Origin: Brenneria rubrifaciens
GTDB lineage: Bacteria > Pseudomonadota > Gammaproteobacteria > Enterobacterales > Enterobacteriaceae
Reading direction: 5' to 3'
Assembly: GCF_005484945.1 (NCBI RefSeq)
Contig: NZ_CP034035.1
Coordinates: 2,480,001-2,544,000 of the forward strand
DNA length: 64,000 bases
In this document: positions 1-8,355 of the stretch, in pieces
Layout: each line of letters begins with the position of its first letter
How positions within the stretch are numbered: position 1 is the first letter of the stretch
Notes under the pieces: generated by a model
The model's database searches: none
Told to the model about the DNA's origin: nothing
Seen by the model: the letters and a program-made list of their open reading frames with translations, nothing else
Translations under genes and position numbers: made by a program

Positions 1-65
1 GTCGCCAGCGGCCCCATTCCCCCCAGGACACCAATCAGGATCGCGCTATCTGTCCGGATATTCAT
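1..65 (-). CDS. Aspartate/glutamate racemase family protein (partial, N-terminus only)
   Basis: The complementary strand opens an ATG at 65-63 and reads 21 codons before leaving the window. The visible N-terminus ends in [11 protein letters not shown], the glycine-rich start typical of the Asp/Glu/hydantoin racemase family, which are cofactor-independent cytosolic racemases using two cysteines. Those cysteines lie outside the window. The ATG overlaps the stop of the upstream cuyA-like gene in an ATGA arrangement, so the two are translationally coupled. In a cysteate-degrading locus the substrate could be D-cysteate, but that is inference; aspartate or glutamate are equally possible on family grounds. 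Confidence 0.7.
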   Translation of the reverse strand, partial: MNIRTDSAILIGVLGGMGPLA

Positions 66-1075
66 TGGGATGGCGTCTGCTCAAAAAGCTGGCGATAGCC
101 GAACAATCCGGCGGAACCACCGGTATGGATAAAGACAATATTCTCACCCGCGCGAAAACGTCCCTGACGGATCAGATCGATAAGTCCCGCCATACCTTTG
201 CCGGAATAGACCGGGTCAAGCAATATACCTTCCAGTTGCGCCAGCAACGTCAGCGCTTCCAGGGTGCCTGCGGTGGGAATTCCATATCCCTTCCCCACAT
301 AGTCGCTATTCACATTTACGGCGCTGCGCGGGATCTCACCCGGTATGCCAAGCAGTTGCCAGGTACGTTGCGCCAGCGCATACACATTCTCCTCTTGCTT
401 CTCTTTGGGCGCTCTGACGCTGATGCCCAGCAAAGGAATCTGACTGTGGGTTGCGGTCAACCCCGTAATCAGCCCAGCCTGTGTGCCGGTGCTGCCCGTA
501 GCGTGCACAATGCGATCGATGCGTAAACGCTGCTGGCTGGACTGAAACAGCAACTCTTCCGCACAAGCCACATAGCCCAATGCACCGACAGGGCTGGAGC
601 CGCCGCCGGGGATCACATAGGGTTTCAATCCCTTTTTACGCAGCGTGTCGGCCAGTTCTTCCATTGCTTGCTGCATATCGGCGCCGGCAGGCAGATGGTC
701 GACGATCTCGCCGCCCAGCAGATTATCCAGCAAAATATTGCCAGATCGCTGGTAGTCATCCCCATAATCGGTAACGCGTTTTTCCAGCAACACCTGGGTC
801 TTAAGCCCCAGCTTCGCGGCGGCGGCAATCGTTTGCCGGACGTGGTTAGACTGCGTGGCTCCCTGGGTGATGATGACATCGGCGCCCTGTTGCCGTGCGT
901 CAGCCAACAGAAACTCCAGCTTGCGCGTCTTGTTGCCGCCGGTCGCTAATCCCGTCGCGTCGTCGCGTTTGATATATAAGGTCGGTCCGCCTAAATATTT
1001 TGACAGGTTCGGTAACGGTTCCAACGGTGTGGGAAAATGCCCCAGCGATAGCCGGGGAAAACGGGCAAGGTGCAT
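62..1075 (-). CDS. cuyA: PLP-dependent sulfo-lyase, CuyA-like (L-cysteate sulfo-lyase or D-cysteine desulfhydrase)
   Basis: This 337-residue protein belongs to the fold-type II PLP family holding ACC deaminase, D-cysteine desulfhydrase (DcyD) and L-cysteate sulfo-lyase (CuyA). The PLP lysine lies in [11 protein letters not shown] near residue 48, followed by TQGATQSNH. From memory of both families, the start MHLARFPR, the [15 protein letters not shown] block, [14 protein letters not shown] and [13 protein letters not shown] track the Silicibacter CuyA sequence much more closely than E. coli DcyD. CuyA splits L-cysteate into pyruvate, ammonia and sulfite. A GGAGAG ribosome site sits 4 nt before the ATG. 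It overlaps the racemase gene downstream and faces a sulfonate importer and Cbl regulator, which favours a sulfonate substrate. A DcyD-type activity remains the alternative. Confidence 0.75.
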   Translation of the reverse strand: MHLARFPRLSLGHFPTPLEPLPNLSKYLGGPTLYIKRDDATGLATGGNKTRKLEFLLADARQQGADVIITQGATQSNHVRQTIAAAAKLGLKTQVLLEKRVTDYGDDYQRSGNILLDNLLGGEIVDHLPAGADMQQAMEELADTLRKKGLKPYVIPGGGSSPVGALGYVACAEELLFQSSQQRLRIDRIVHATGSTGTQAGLITGLTATHSQIPLLGISVRAPKEKQEENVYALAQRTWQLLGIPGEIPRSAVNVNSDYVGKGYGIPTAGTLEALTLLAQLEGILLDPVYSGKGMAGLIDLIRQGRFRAGENIVFIHTGGSAGLFGYRQLFEQTPSQ

Positions 1076-1099
1076 GACTCTCTCCTTAATAATTCTATT

Positions 1100-1185
1100 T
1101 ATCTATACCCATCATATTTCAAGTTGCCTGTGCGCTGGCTTTACCCGCTCGCCCTGGGCACGTATTGGTATAAGCGCCTGGGGAT
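1100..1185. repeat. Enterobacterial intergenic repeat, TTTCAAGTTGC type
   Basis: This gap between the cuyA-like gene and the dehydrogenase carries TATACCCATCATATTTCAAGTTGC followed by GC-rich sequence. Related text occurs at about 7791 (ATACCCAATAGACTTCAAGATGC), 23499 (ATCTTTCAAGTTGCAGG) and 40272 (inverted pair). Such dispersed intergenic repeats are common in soft-rot enterobacteria and relatives. No ORF here resembles a protein. Confidence 0.5.
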
Positions 1186-1318
1186 TCGCGATGTCGCCGT
1201 CTTCCTGCAACGCGAATTATTTAGGAATAAGTAATAATTGCTACATTATCTTCAACATACGCGTTTTATACGCTTAAATATATTCATAAATATAATACGT
1301 TAATCACTGATTATCCGT

Positions 1319-2341
1319 TCAGGCAGCCCGTTTATTCAGATCAACAAGTTGTTTCCAACTGGTTTCATCAACATATATCCCTTCGTCGATACGCCGGCGA
1401 TAATGTTGTTTTTCAGCATCTCCCGGCAATAATAATTCACCATCATCCCGCGACTGACGGACCCATGCCAATAATGCCGGGATCTCAAATTGATAGGTAT
1501 CGGCCCCGCCCAGCCGTTGCGGGTCAATTAAAATAGACAGCATGCTGTTAATGATTTTTTTACCTTCGCCCGTTGCGGTACGTTCTGTTTTTCCGCCGGT
1601 CAATGCGGCGCCCAGCAGAGAACAAATCAGCGATAACCCCGAGCCTTTATGCTGACCAAAAGGCAACAGCGCGCCCAGTGGCTCCTCCATCAGCCAGCGC
1701 GGATCAATGGATGGATTTCCCTCACTATCCACAATGCACCCCGGCGCCAGTTGTTTCCCCTCATTCCAGGCAATTCTCGCTTTATTACCGGCTATCATAC
1801 TGGTGGCAAAATCCAGAACGACCGGCTCTTCGCCTTCAACCGGAATCCCCACGCAGAAAGGATTGGTGCCGAAACGCGGGCGTTGCCCCTGCCACGGCAA
1901 GACCACAGGTTTGGTATACACATTGGCGAAATGCAGTGAAACCAGCCCGGCCTCGGCGGTCTGCTCGGCCCAGGCGCCGAGGCGCCCCAGATGATGAGCA
2001 TCCGCCAGACTGACTACCGCCACCCCCTGTGACCGCGCCCGTTCAATGCCTTGTGCCAGCGCCTGTCTGGTGACCACTTGACCAAAGCCCTGATGACCGT
2101 CAAAAGAAATCAGGGGACCAAAGTCCAGTGTCTTTTCAGCATTGGCATGGGGCGATAGTCCCCCTTCCTGAATTGCCGCAATGTAGCGCGGCAGCATGCT
2201 GACGCCATGCGAGTCATGACCTTTAAGACTTGATTCAACCAGGTTATCCGCCACGATATCGGCAATGACGGCGTCAACCTCAATATCAACCAACCTGGCA
2301 CGTAAATAATCGCGCAAATAATGATGACTAAATACTGGCAT
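1319..2341 (-). CDS. LDH2/MDH2-type NAD(P)-dependent 2-hydroxyacid dehydrogenase
   Basis: The product (340 residues) belongs to the malate/L-lactate/ureidoglycolate/sulfolactate dehydrogenase family (YbiC/HcxB, YiaK, ComC), distinct from Rossmann-fold LDHs. Family landmarks are GHDSHGVSMLPRY near the N-terminus, the catalytic-histidine region ADAHHLGRLGAWAEQ, FGTNPFCVGIP and LPFGQHKGSGLSL. It would interconvert a 2-oxoacid and a 2-hydroxyacid in the cytosol. I start at the ATG at 2341 (MPVFSHHYL) because AGAGGC lies just before it and because this is where family members begin; an upstream in-frame ATG at 2380 adds 13 residues. Located between the cuyA-like gene and a divergent sulfonate importer, it may be a sulfolactate dehydrogenase (sulfolactate to sulfopyruvate). 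Substrate is inference. Confidence 0.75.
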   Translation of the reverse strand: MPVFSHHYLRDYLRARLVDIEVDAVIADIVADNLVESSLKGHDSHGVSMLPRYIAAIQEGGLSPHANAEKTLDFGPLISFDGHQGFGQVVTRQALAQGIERARSQGVAVVSLADAHHLGRLGAWAEQTAEAGLVSLHFANVYTKPVVLPWQGQRPRFGTNPFCVGIPVEGEEPVVLDFATSMIAGNKARIAWNEGKQLAPGCIVDSEGNPSIDPRWLMEEPLGALLPFGQHKGSGLSLICSLLGAALTGGKTERTATGEGKKIINSMLSILIDPQRLGGADTYQFEIPALLAWVRQSRDDGELLLPGDAEKQHYRRRIDEGIYVDETSWKQLVDLNKRAA

Positions 2342-2679
2342 AATATTGCCTCTGAATACCGTTAAAAAAACAGGCTTCACTATAGCGCGGAGATTTTTAT
2401 CCCTAACTGCGAAATAAGACTATTAATAGCTAATAATTTGCTAAAAACAATCATTCCGCGCAATCCAACCATTTATGTTGAGACAGTGCATATTTTGTCT
2501 AACTTATTCCAAAAAGTACTTTATCAATAACAGGCGAAGAAAATAGGATGCAATGAACCTGTAAAGGTAAAAAGCTTATCTCATTAAAAAAAGCCCATCA
2601 TGCGTTATGTCGAAACAATTGACTGGATTATTGAAATAAATATTACCGTTAACCGTTTATTAAAAACCAGAGAGGGAAA
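2342..2679. promoter_or_regulatory. Divergent promoter region of the dehydrogenase and the ABC importer
   Basis: These 338 AT-rich bases separate two divergently transcribed units and contain no convincing ORF. They should carry promoters in both directions and are the natural target for the Cbl regulator encoded at 6791-7744. I could not identify a specific binding site with confidence. AGAGAGGGAAA at the right edge is the ribosome site of the binding-protein gene. Confidence 0.4.
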
Positions 2680-3702
2680 ATGAATAACCTATCAAAAAAT
2701 AAAAAGTTCAATCGATTAACTCGTGCTGCGGCAATAATAGGATTAACGCTGGCGTCAAGCGCCGCCAACGCGGAAGGAAATATCAGTATCGCTCAGCAAT
2801 TTGGTATTGGTTATCTGGTACTGGATGTCGTGCGCGATCAAAATCTGATCGAAAAACACGGTAAACAGCAGGGTCTTGATATCAAAGTCGAATGGCGCAC
2901 GCTTTCCGGCGCAACCGCCATCAATGAGGCGCTGCTGTCAGGGGCGCTGGATGTGGCCTCGGCCGGGGTGCCGCCGATGCTGACGGTGTGGGATCGCACG
3001 CGCGGTAAGCAGAACGTCAAAGCGATCGCCTCGCTGGGATCGATGCCGAATTATCTGCTCACCAATAATCCTGCGGTCAAAACCATTGGTGACCTGAGCG
3101 ATAAAGATCGCATTGCCACCCCCGCCGCCGGGGTGGGCTACCAGTCGCGCACGTTACAGATTGAAACGGCTAAACAATACGGCGCTGACAACTTCAAGCG
3201 CTTCGACAAAATCACGGTCAGCCTGCCTCATCCCGATGCCAGCGCTGCGCTGATTGCGGGCAAATCCGAAATCAGCACCCATTTCTCCAGCCCGCCATTC
3301 CAATATCAGGCTTTGGAACATGCCAATATCCATAAGATCCTCAGCTCTTATGATGTTCTGGGCGGCCCGGCAACGTTCAATGTCCTTTACACCACCCAGA
3401 AGTTTCATGATGAGAACCCGAAAACCTACCGCGCTTTCTATGACGCGCTCGCCGAAGCATCTGAAATCATCAAAGCGGATAAACCTGCGGCGGCTGAAAC
3501 CTATATCCGGGTAGAAAAATCACGACTCGACCCGGCATTGGTGAAAAAAATCGTTGAAGACCCGGAGATCGATTTCACCATTACGCCACAACGGACTTAC
3601 GTCTACGCCGAAAAATTACACCAGCTCGGCGTACTGAAACATAAGGCTGACGGCTGGAAAGACTACTTCTTTAGCGAAATTCACGATCGGCCGGGCAGCT
3701 AG
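2680..3702 (+). CDS. Sulfonate/taurine-type ABC transporter periplasmic binding protein
   Basis: A 340-residue precursor with a classical signal peptide: a basic start, a hydrophobic stretch (AAIIGLTLASSAANA) and an AXA cleavage site near residue 31. The mature part follows the NitT/TauT/SsuA fold, with an early substrate-loop region (QQFGIGYLVLDVVRDQNLIEKHG), WRTLSGATAINEALLSGALDVASAG, and VGYQSRTLQIETAKQYG. These proteins capture sulfonates, taurine or related anions in the periplasm and pass them to the permease. AGAGAGGGAAA supports the ATG. It is the first gene of an apparent four-gene unit (binding protein, ATPase, permease, iron dehydrogenase). The ligand cannot be read from sequence; cysteate or sulfolactate is suggested by the neighbours. 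Confidence 0.8.
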   Translation: MNNLSKNKKFNRLTRAAAIIGLTLASSAANAEGNISIAQQFGIGYLVLDVVRDQNLIEKHGKQQGLDIKVEWRTLSGATAINEALLSGALDVASAGVPPMLTVWDRTRGKQNVKAIASLGSMPNYLLTNNPAVKTIGDLSDKDRIATPAAGVGYQSRTLQIETAKQYGADNFKRFDKITVSLPHPDASAALIAGKSEISTHFSSPPFQYQALEHANIHKILSSYDVLGGPATFNVLYTTQKFHDENPKTYRAFYDALAEASEIIKADKPAAAETYIRVEKSRLDPALVKKIVEDPEIDFTITPQRTYVYAEKLHQLGVLKHKADGWKDYFFSEIHDRPGS

Positions 3703-3770
3703 CCCACCGCATAACGGTGATATTTAACCTGCGAGGTTGACGATACCGTCAGCCGCGCACCGGAGGATTT

Positions 3771-4637
3771 ATGAGCCACGACGATTACAATGCGCTTCAG
3801 ACACCGCTGTTACAAATCGACCGCGTCGGGTTGGAATACCGGACTCGCCGCAGTCAGGTGCGCGCCACGCACGACGTCAGTTTTGACGTTTACCCCGCAG
3901 ACCGCTTTGTGCTGCTGGGGCCGTCAGGATGCGGAAAATCCAGTCTGTTAAAATCCATCGGCGGATTTTTACCGGCGGTTGAAGGGGACATCCGGCTTGA
4001 TGGCAAAAGCGTCACGAAACCGGGGCCGGATCGGATTATGGTCTTTCAGGAATTCGACCAACTTCCGCCGTGGAAAACCGTGCTGGAAAACACGCTATTT
4101 CCGCTGATTGCCAGCCGTCAGGCGAACCGGGCGGAAGCCATTGAAAAAGCAAGGTATTTTCTGGATAAAGTGGGGTTAACCAAATTCGCCGACGCCTATC
4201 CGCATACGTTATCCGGCGGGATGAAACAGCGCGTCGCGATTGCCAGAGCGCTGGCGATGCAGCCGAAAGTGTTATTGATGGATGAACCGTTCGCCGCATT
4301 GGATGCGCTAACCCGCCGTAAAATGCAGGAAGAGTTGCTTGCCCTGTGGGACGAGGTTCGCTTCACTCTGCTGTTTGTGACGCACGCCATCGAAGAGGCG
4401 TTGATTGTCGGTAGCCGGGTGCTGTTGCTCTCGCCCCATCCAGGGCGGGTTCGCGCAGAAATCAACTGCCACCAGTTCGCCATGAACGATCAGGGCAGTG
4501 AGGCATTTCAGGCGACCGCTCAGCGTATTCACCATCTTCTGTTTCCGGCTGAAGGCACGGCGCCCTCTTCCGCCACTTTGCATCAAGGTAAACATTATGA
4601 GCATACAACCCCCCGTCCGTCCCGAGTATCAGCGTGA
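3771..4637 (+). CDS. Sulfonate/taurine-type ABC transporter ATP-binding protein
   Basis: A 288-residue cytosolic ATPase of the SsuB/TauB type. Walker A is GPSGCGKSS near residue 52, the Q-loop lies in MVFQEFDQLPPWKTV, the signature is LSGGMKQRVAIARAL, Walker B is VLLMDEPFAALD, and the switch histidine is in FVTHAIEEAL. It energises the importer formed with the preceding binding protein and the following permease. The ATG follows GGAGGATTT closely. Its last 41 bases overlap the start of the permease gene, pointing to coupled translation. Confidence 0.88.
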   Translation: MSHDDYNALQTPLLQIDRVGLEYRTRRSQVRATHDVSFDVYPADRFVLLGPSGCGKSSLLKSIGGFLPAVEGDIRLDGKSVTKPGPDRIMVFQEFDQLPPWKTVLENTLFPLIASRQANRAEAIEKARYFLDKVGLTKFADAYPHTLSGGMKQRVAIARALAMQPKVLLMDEPFAALDALTRRKMQEELLALWDEVRFTLLFVTHAIEEALIVGSRVLLLSPHPGRVRAEINCHQFAMNDQGSEAFQATAQRIHHLLFPAEGTAPSSATLHQGKHYEHTTPRPSRVSA

Positions 4638-5463
4638 GCTTGCCCCGCTCAAAAATTTTACGCTGGCGCTGCCTTTACCGCTGGCGACGCGGCTATGGAA
4701 TCAAGCGTGGTTACGTAAGCTGACGATCCTATTGGGACTCATCCTATTATGGGAGTTCGGCGCCCGCTGGCAAAACAACGAGCTGATGCTGCCTGGTTTC
4801 CTGCAAACCGTGGATGCTTTCCAAGCGGATCTTGCCAGCGGTGAATTACCTGCCAAAGTCGTCATTTCGCTTGGCACTTTGCTCAAAGGTTATGTCGTGG
4901 GCAGTCTGTTGGCGCTGGGATTAAGCGCGCTGGCCGTATCGACCCGTATCGGACGCGATTTGCTGGCGACGTTAACGTCGATGTTTAACCCGCTGCCCGC
5001 CATTGCCTTGCTGCCGCTGGCGCTGTTGTGGTTTGGGCTGGGAGAGAAGAGTCTGATTTTTGTGCTCATCCATTCCGTGATGTGGCCGATGGCGCTCAAT
5101 ACGTACTCCGGTTTTCTCAGCGTGTCTGAAACACTGCGTATGACAGGACGAAATTACGGTTTAACCGGCCGGCGGTATGTTATGCATATTCTGGTTCCCG
5201 CGGCGCTGCCTTCTATTCTGTCTGGTCTGAAAATCGGCTGGGCGTTCGCGTGGCGTACGTTGATTGCCGCCGAACTGGTTTTCGGCGCATCCAGCGGCAA
5301 CGGCGGACTGGGCTGGTATATTTTCCAGAACCGAAATGAACTGTATACCGACCGGGTTTTCGCCGGTCTGGGAACCGTCATAATCATTGGTTTGCTGGTG
5401 GAGGGTCTGATCTTTTCCAGCATAGAGAAACTCACGGTAAAACGCTGGGGAATGCAACGTTAA
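4597..5463 (+). CDS. Sulfonate/taurine-type ABC transporter permease
   Basis: This 288-residue inner-membrane protein has the SsuC/TauC layout of about six transmembrane helices and the EAA-loop region near ETLRMTGRNYGLTGRRYVMHILVP. I chose the ATG at 4597 (MSIQPPVRPEY), preceded by AAGG; an upstream in-frame ATG would add 33 basic residues inside the ATPase gene. The gene overlaps the ATPase and ends 121 bp before the iron dehydrogenase gene. It forms the channel for the sulfonate-type importer. Confidence 0.85.
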   Translation: MSIQPPVRPEYQRELAPLKNFTLALPLPLATRLWNQAWLRKLTILLGLILLWEFGARWQNNELMLPGFLQTVDAFQADLASGELPAKVVISLGTLLKGYVVGSLLALGLSALAVSTRIGRDLLATLTSMFNPLPAIALLPLALLWFGLGEKSLIFVLIHSVMWPMALNTYSGFLSVSETLRMTGRNYGLTGRRYVMHILVPAALPSILSGLKIGWAFAWRTLIAAELVFGASSGNGGLGWYIFQNRNELYTDRVFAGLGTVIIIGLLVEGLIFSSIEKLTVKRWGMQR

Positions 5464-5480
5464 GTCATCGTTACCACCTG

Positions 5481-5513
5481 CTGGTTATGCAAAATTCACT
5501 TATGCATAACCAG
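5481..5513. promoter_or_regulatory. 11-bp inverted repeat upstream of the iron dehydrogenase gene
   Basis: CTGGTTATGCA at 5481-5491 is perfectly mirrored by TGCATAACCAG at 5503-5513 across 11 bases. There is no T-run after it, so it is not a typical terminator. A further TTCTGCATAACTG lies just downstream. The geometry would suit a dimeric regulator binding site or an RNA hairpin that tunes expression of the next gene relative to the transporter. Confidence 0.45.
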
Positions 5514-5584
5514 AATTGTTCTTTTACAGAGTTCTGCATAACTGCTACAACGGCTCATCCTCCGACACCTTAGAGGTCGTGTAC

Positions 5585-6694
5585 ATGATTGCAATACAAG
5601 CACCGGATACCTATCTGAATCGTAATGGGGTTATCCGTTCTGTTGGTGAATTTATTACCCCTTTGGCCAAAACCCTTCTCATCGTTACCAGCCCGCAGGC
5701 CTGGAAAGCCACGGCGGAACAGGTCGAGCACAGCCTGCGTCAACACGGTCTTATTTATCAGGTTGAATTTTTACCGGGCGACTGCACCAAACCCGCAATC
5801 GAAGCGTTGACCACTGAGGCGCGAACGTTCGCGGCTGAATTGATCCTGGGGATTGGCGGCGGGCGGGTATTAGACGCCGCCAAAGCCGTTGGCGAAGTAT
5901 TGGGGCAGATACCGGTGATTACCGTTCCCACCATCGCCGCCACCTGCGCGGCCTGGTCGCCTATCAGCGTGATTTACAGCGAGACAGGCGCGCATCAAGG
6001 CTCAATCCCGTTGAAGCGTCTGCCGGTATGGGTACTGGTCGATAGCGAAGTGATTGTGCAAAGTCCGCCGCGTTATCTCAAGGCGGGCATCGTTGACGCG
6101 CTGGCGAAGTGGTATGAGTTCCAGCCTTACCTGCGCAATGGCGATGACGGACTGGCGTTGGCGTTGAAGGCTCAGGCGGCAAAACTGGCCGTGGACATCT
6201 TTAATACCGACGGCGAACAAGCCATTAATGATAATCAGCAACGGCAGGTTACGCCGGCGTTACGTAAAGTGATTGACGCCGTTATCGCCCTGGCGGGCGT
6301 GGCGAACAGCATGAAAGACGATGTCCCCCGCGTTGGCGTCGCGCATGCTATTCATAACAGCATGACGCGTTTGCCTGAGCTCCATCACTGGTTACACGGG
6401 GAAAAAGTGGGATTCGGCCTGGCGGCACAGGCATTTCTTGAACATGATAACCAGCGAGACAGGGAGGAATTGTTATCCCAGCTCCGCCGCTATGGTAGTC
6501 CACTGACGCTGGACGCGCTCGGCCTTGACGATCAACGTCTGCGCGTCGACGAGATCGCCAACAATGTGAAAATATCCCCCGCGATTGCCGCCTTGTTGCC
6601 GTTCTCTATCGAGTCTGAACGCATCAAGACCGCGTTATTGAGTACACGGCAATTAACGGCGCGCCCTGCCGCCGCGGATAATCGCGCCGCGTAA
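5585..6694 (+). CDS. Iron-containing alcohol dehydrogenase, HcxA/GldA-like hydroxycarboxylate dehydrogenase
   Basis: A 369-residue group III metal-dependent dehydrogenase. Its NAD-binding segment is LGIGGGRVLDAAKAVGE, and TVPTIAATCAAWSPISV is nearly diagnostic of the E. coli YbdH/HcxA branch, which reduces 2-oxocarboxylates. Metal ligands are expected in IVDALAKWYEF (Asp), VAHAIHNS (His) and HHWLHGEKVGFG (His). I start at the ATG at 5585 (MIAIQAPDTYLN); the longer reading frame from 5516 runs through a probable regulatory region. Being downstream of a sulfonate importer, it may oxidise or reduce a sulfonated hydroxyacid such as the opposite enantiomer to that used by the LDH2-type enzyme at 1319-2341. 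That substrate is inference. Confidence 0.78.
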   Translation: MIAIQAPDTYLNRNGVIRSVGEFITPLAKTLLIVTSPQAWKATAEQVEHSLRQHGLIYQVEFLPGDCTKPAIEALTTEARTFAAELILGIGGGRVLDAAKAVGEVLGQIPVITVPTIAATCAAWSPISVIYSETGAHQGSIPLKRLPVWVLVDSEVIVQSPPRYLKAGIVDALAKWYEFQPYLRNGDDGLALALKAQAAKLAVDIFNTDGEQAINDNQQRQVTPALRKVIDAVIALAGVANSMKDDVPRVGVAHAIHNSMTRLPELHHWLHGEKVGFGLAAQAFLEHDNQRDREELLSQLRRYGSPLTLDALGLDDQRLRVDEIANNVKISPAIAALLPFSIESERIKTALLSTRQLTARPAAADNRAA

Positions 6695-6730
6695 CGCCCA
6701 CGGCATAACCGGGTAAACCGCTCATCGTCT

Positions 6731-6760
6731 GAAAAAAAACAGCCAGCGAAAAAGCTGGCT
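6731..6760 (-). terminator. Rho-independent terminator of the cbl gene
   Basis: Read on the complementary strand, AGCCAGC-TTTTTC-GCTGGCT (6760-6741) is followed by G and eight T residues. This is a compact stem with a U-run, placed 30 bp after the cbl stop codon. Confidence 0.75.
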
Positions 6761-6790
6761 GATTGACAGGTTCCCGGTTATCTCAACGCC

Positions 6791-7744
6791 TTAGATTTGA
6801 TAATCAATCGCCGCTTCGTCATTGTCCGAGAAGACCTTGTCCTTAATTTCCGTCAATGACAATTCAGTATTACAGAGCTGGATGAATTTCCAGGTATAGT
6901 TACGTTGTAACTGATTCTTTTTTAACCCCAGCCAAACTGTATTCGCCTCAAAAAGATGTTCCGCATTCAGCCTGATCAACCCTTGGTCACGCACGGGATC
7001 GTAACAGCGATCCGCTACAATCCCGACGCCAAGCCCCAGTTCAACATACGTTTTAATCACATCCGAATCCTGCGCGCTCAAGGTAATATCCGGCGACATA
7101 CCGGCTGCCTGAAATGCGCGATCCAAACGGGACCGACCGGTAATTCCCTGACGGTAGGTAATTAACGGCACGGTGTTGAGTTTCTCCAGCGTGAGTAGCG
7201 GTTCGCTCGCCAACGGATGATTTTCCGGCACAATGACCGAATGGTGCCAGCGGTAATAAGGAAAAGCGGCCAACGAAGCATCATCAATCAGTTGTTCACT
7301 GGCAATACCGATATCGGCTTCCCCGGCATTCAGCATCGCCACGATCTCATCAGGCGTCCCCTGATTCAGCACCAGGCGAACCTGCGGATACAGCGAGCGA
7401 AACGCTTTGATCACCTGAGGCAGACTATAGCGGGCCTGGGTGTGGGTGGTCGCAATCACCAACTGACCCGCGTCGTTATTGGTAAAAACATTTGCCAGAC
7501 GACGGATATTGCTGGCGTCGTTCAAAATCCTTTCTGCTACAATCAACAGCTCTTTACCGGGTTCTGTCATTCCCAGTAGTCGTTTACCACGGCGAATAAA
7601 GATTTCAATCCCCAGTTCCTCTTCCAACTCGCGGATATGACGGCTCACACCGGATTGAGAGGTAAACAGCGTATTCGCCACTTCGGTCAGGTTGTAATTA
7701 CACCGCGCTGATTCGCGAATAATCTTCAGTTGCTGAAAATTCAC
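6791..7744 (-). CDS. cbl: LysR-type regulator Cbl (sulfonate-sulfur regulon activator)
   Basis: The 317-residue product has an N-terminal winged helix-turn-helix (MNFQQLKIIRESARCNYNLT, then SQSGVSRHIRELEEELG) and a CysB-like effector domain. Long stretches agree with E. coli Cbl as I recall it: RRGKRLLGMTEPGKELL, IATTHTQARYSLPQVIKAF, TYRQGITGRSRLD, LSAQDSDVIKTYVELGLG, ANTVWLGLKKNQLQRNY and the C-terminal IDYQI. Cbl activates sulfonate genes such as ssu and tau when preferred sulfur (adenylylsulfate signals sulfate supply) is lacking. It is convergent with the dehydrogenase gene. In E. coli cbl lies near nac, so its presence beside a sulfonate importer and a cysteate lyase-like gene suggests local regulation. 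Confidence 0.88.
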   Translation of the reverse strand: MNFQQLKIIRESARCNYNLTEVANTLFTSQSGVSRHIRELEEELGIEIFIRRGKRLLGMTEPGKELLIVAERILNDASNIRRLANVFTNNDAGQLVIATTHTQARYSLPQVIKAFRSLYPQVRLVLNQGTPDEIVAMLNAGEADIGIASEQLIDDASLAAFPYYRWHHSVIVPENHPLASEPLLTLEKLNTVPLITYRQGITGRSRLDRAFQAAGMSPDITLSAQDSDVIKTYVELGLGVGIVADRCYDPVRDQGLIRLNAEHLFEANTVWLGLKKNQLQRNYTWKFIQLCNTELSLTEIKDKVFSDNDEAAIDYQI

Positions 7745-8355
7745 CCTTCACTCCACTGTTCTGTTTTTTACGTTAGGCAGTTATACCCAATAGACTTCAA
7801 GATGCGGACGAAACGCTGTGGTTTTTAAACCCTACCCAGCGTTGGTTGCTTACGGGTAAGACACATTCATGAGCCTCGTAACGCCGCAACCAGGCGACAA
7901 ATTCATCGCAAGCGAATTTGACCAGCCAGCGCATCTGCACTTGAATGATGACGGGTATATAGATACGAAGGAACCGTGAACAAGACAAATAAGTAATTAG
8001 ATTTGATTATATTTTTTTATGCTAAAGCGCGGCCGGGATAAAAGCAGCGGTTAAATCTGAAAATAATTCACATGAATTCAATCAATTAATAGTCATTAAC
8101 AACATGGGCGCTGACTCCCCCTACTCTGGAAACTTTTTCGCTATTGTTTATAACCTTCCATTCTATGCCCGACAGCATTCGGGCCGCAGGTGCATCCCCG
8201 TCGAACCGGATAAGCGCCTTGTTGCAGGTTTTGCCGTGGACGATTCTAAACTTTTGCGTCGCCAAAGCGCATCAGAAAGTACAGGGAACGGTAACGTTCT
8301 GAACGTAGCGCTGTCCAGGGTTCGATGTGCTCAATAAAGCTATTTAAACAATGAA
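7745..8355. other. Intergenic region with an enterobacterial repeat and no supported gene
   Basis: About 610 bases between cbl and the MATE gene. ATACCCAATAGACTTCAAGATGC at about 7786-7808 is a member of the dispersed repeat family also seen near 1105 and 23499. Short ORFs on both strands show no recognisable protein features. The region marks a change from GC-balanced sulfur genes to the AT-rich NRPS island. Confidence 0.4.

Noticed and set aside
4498..4596. An upstream extension of the permease gene
   Set aside because: It lies inside the ATPase gene, is basic and has no ribosome site, while the ATG at 4597 has one and gives a normal N-terminus.
8104..8337. A possible 77-residue protein upstream of the MATE gene
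   Set aside because: No ribosome site, no recognisable motif and low-complexity shadow-like composition.
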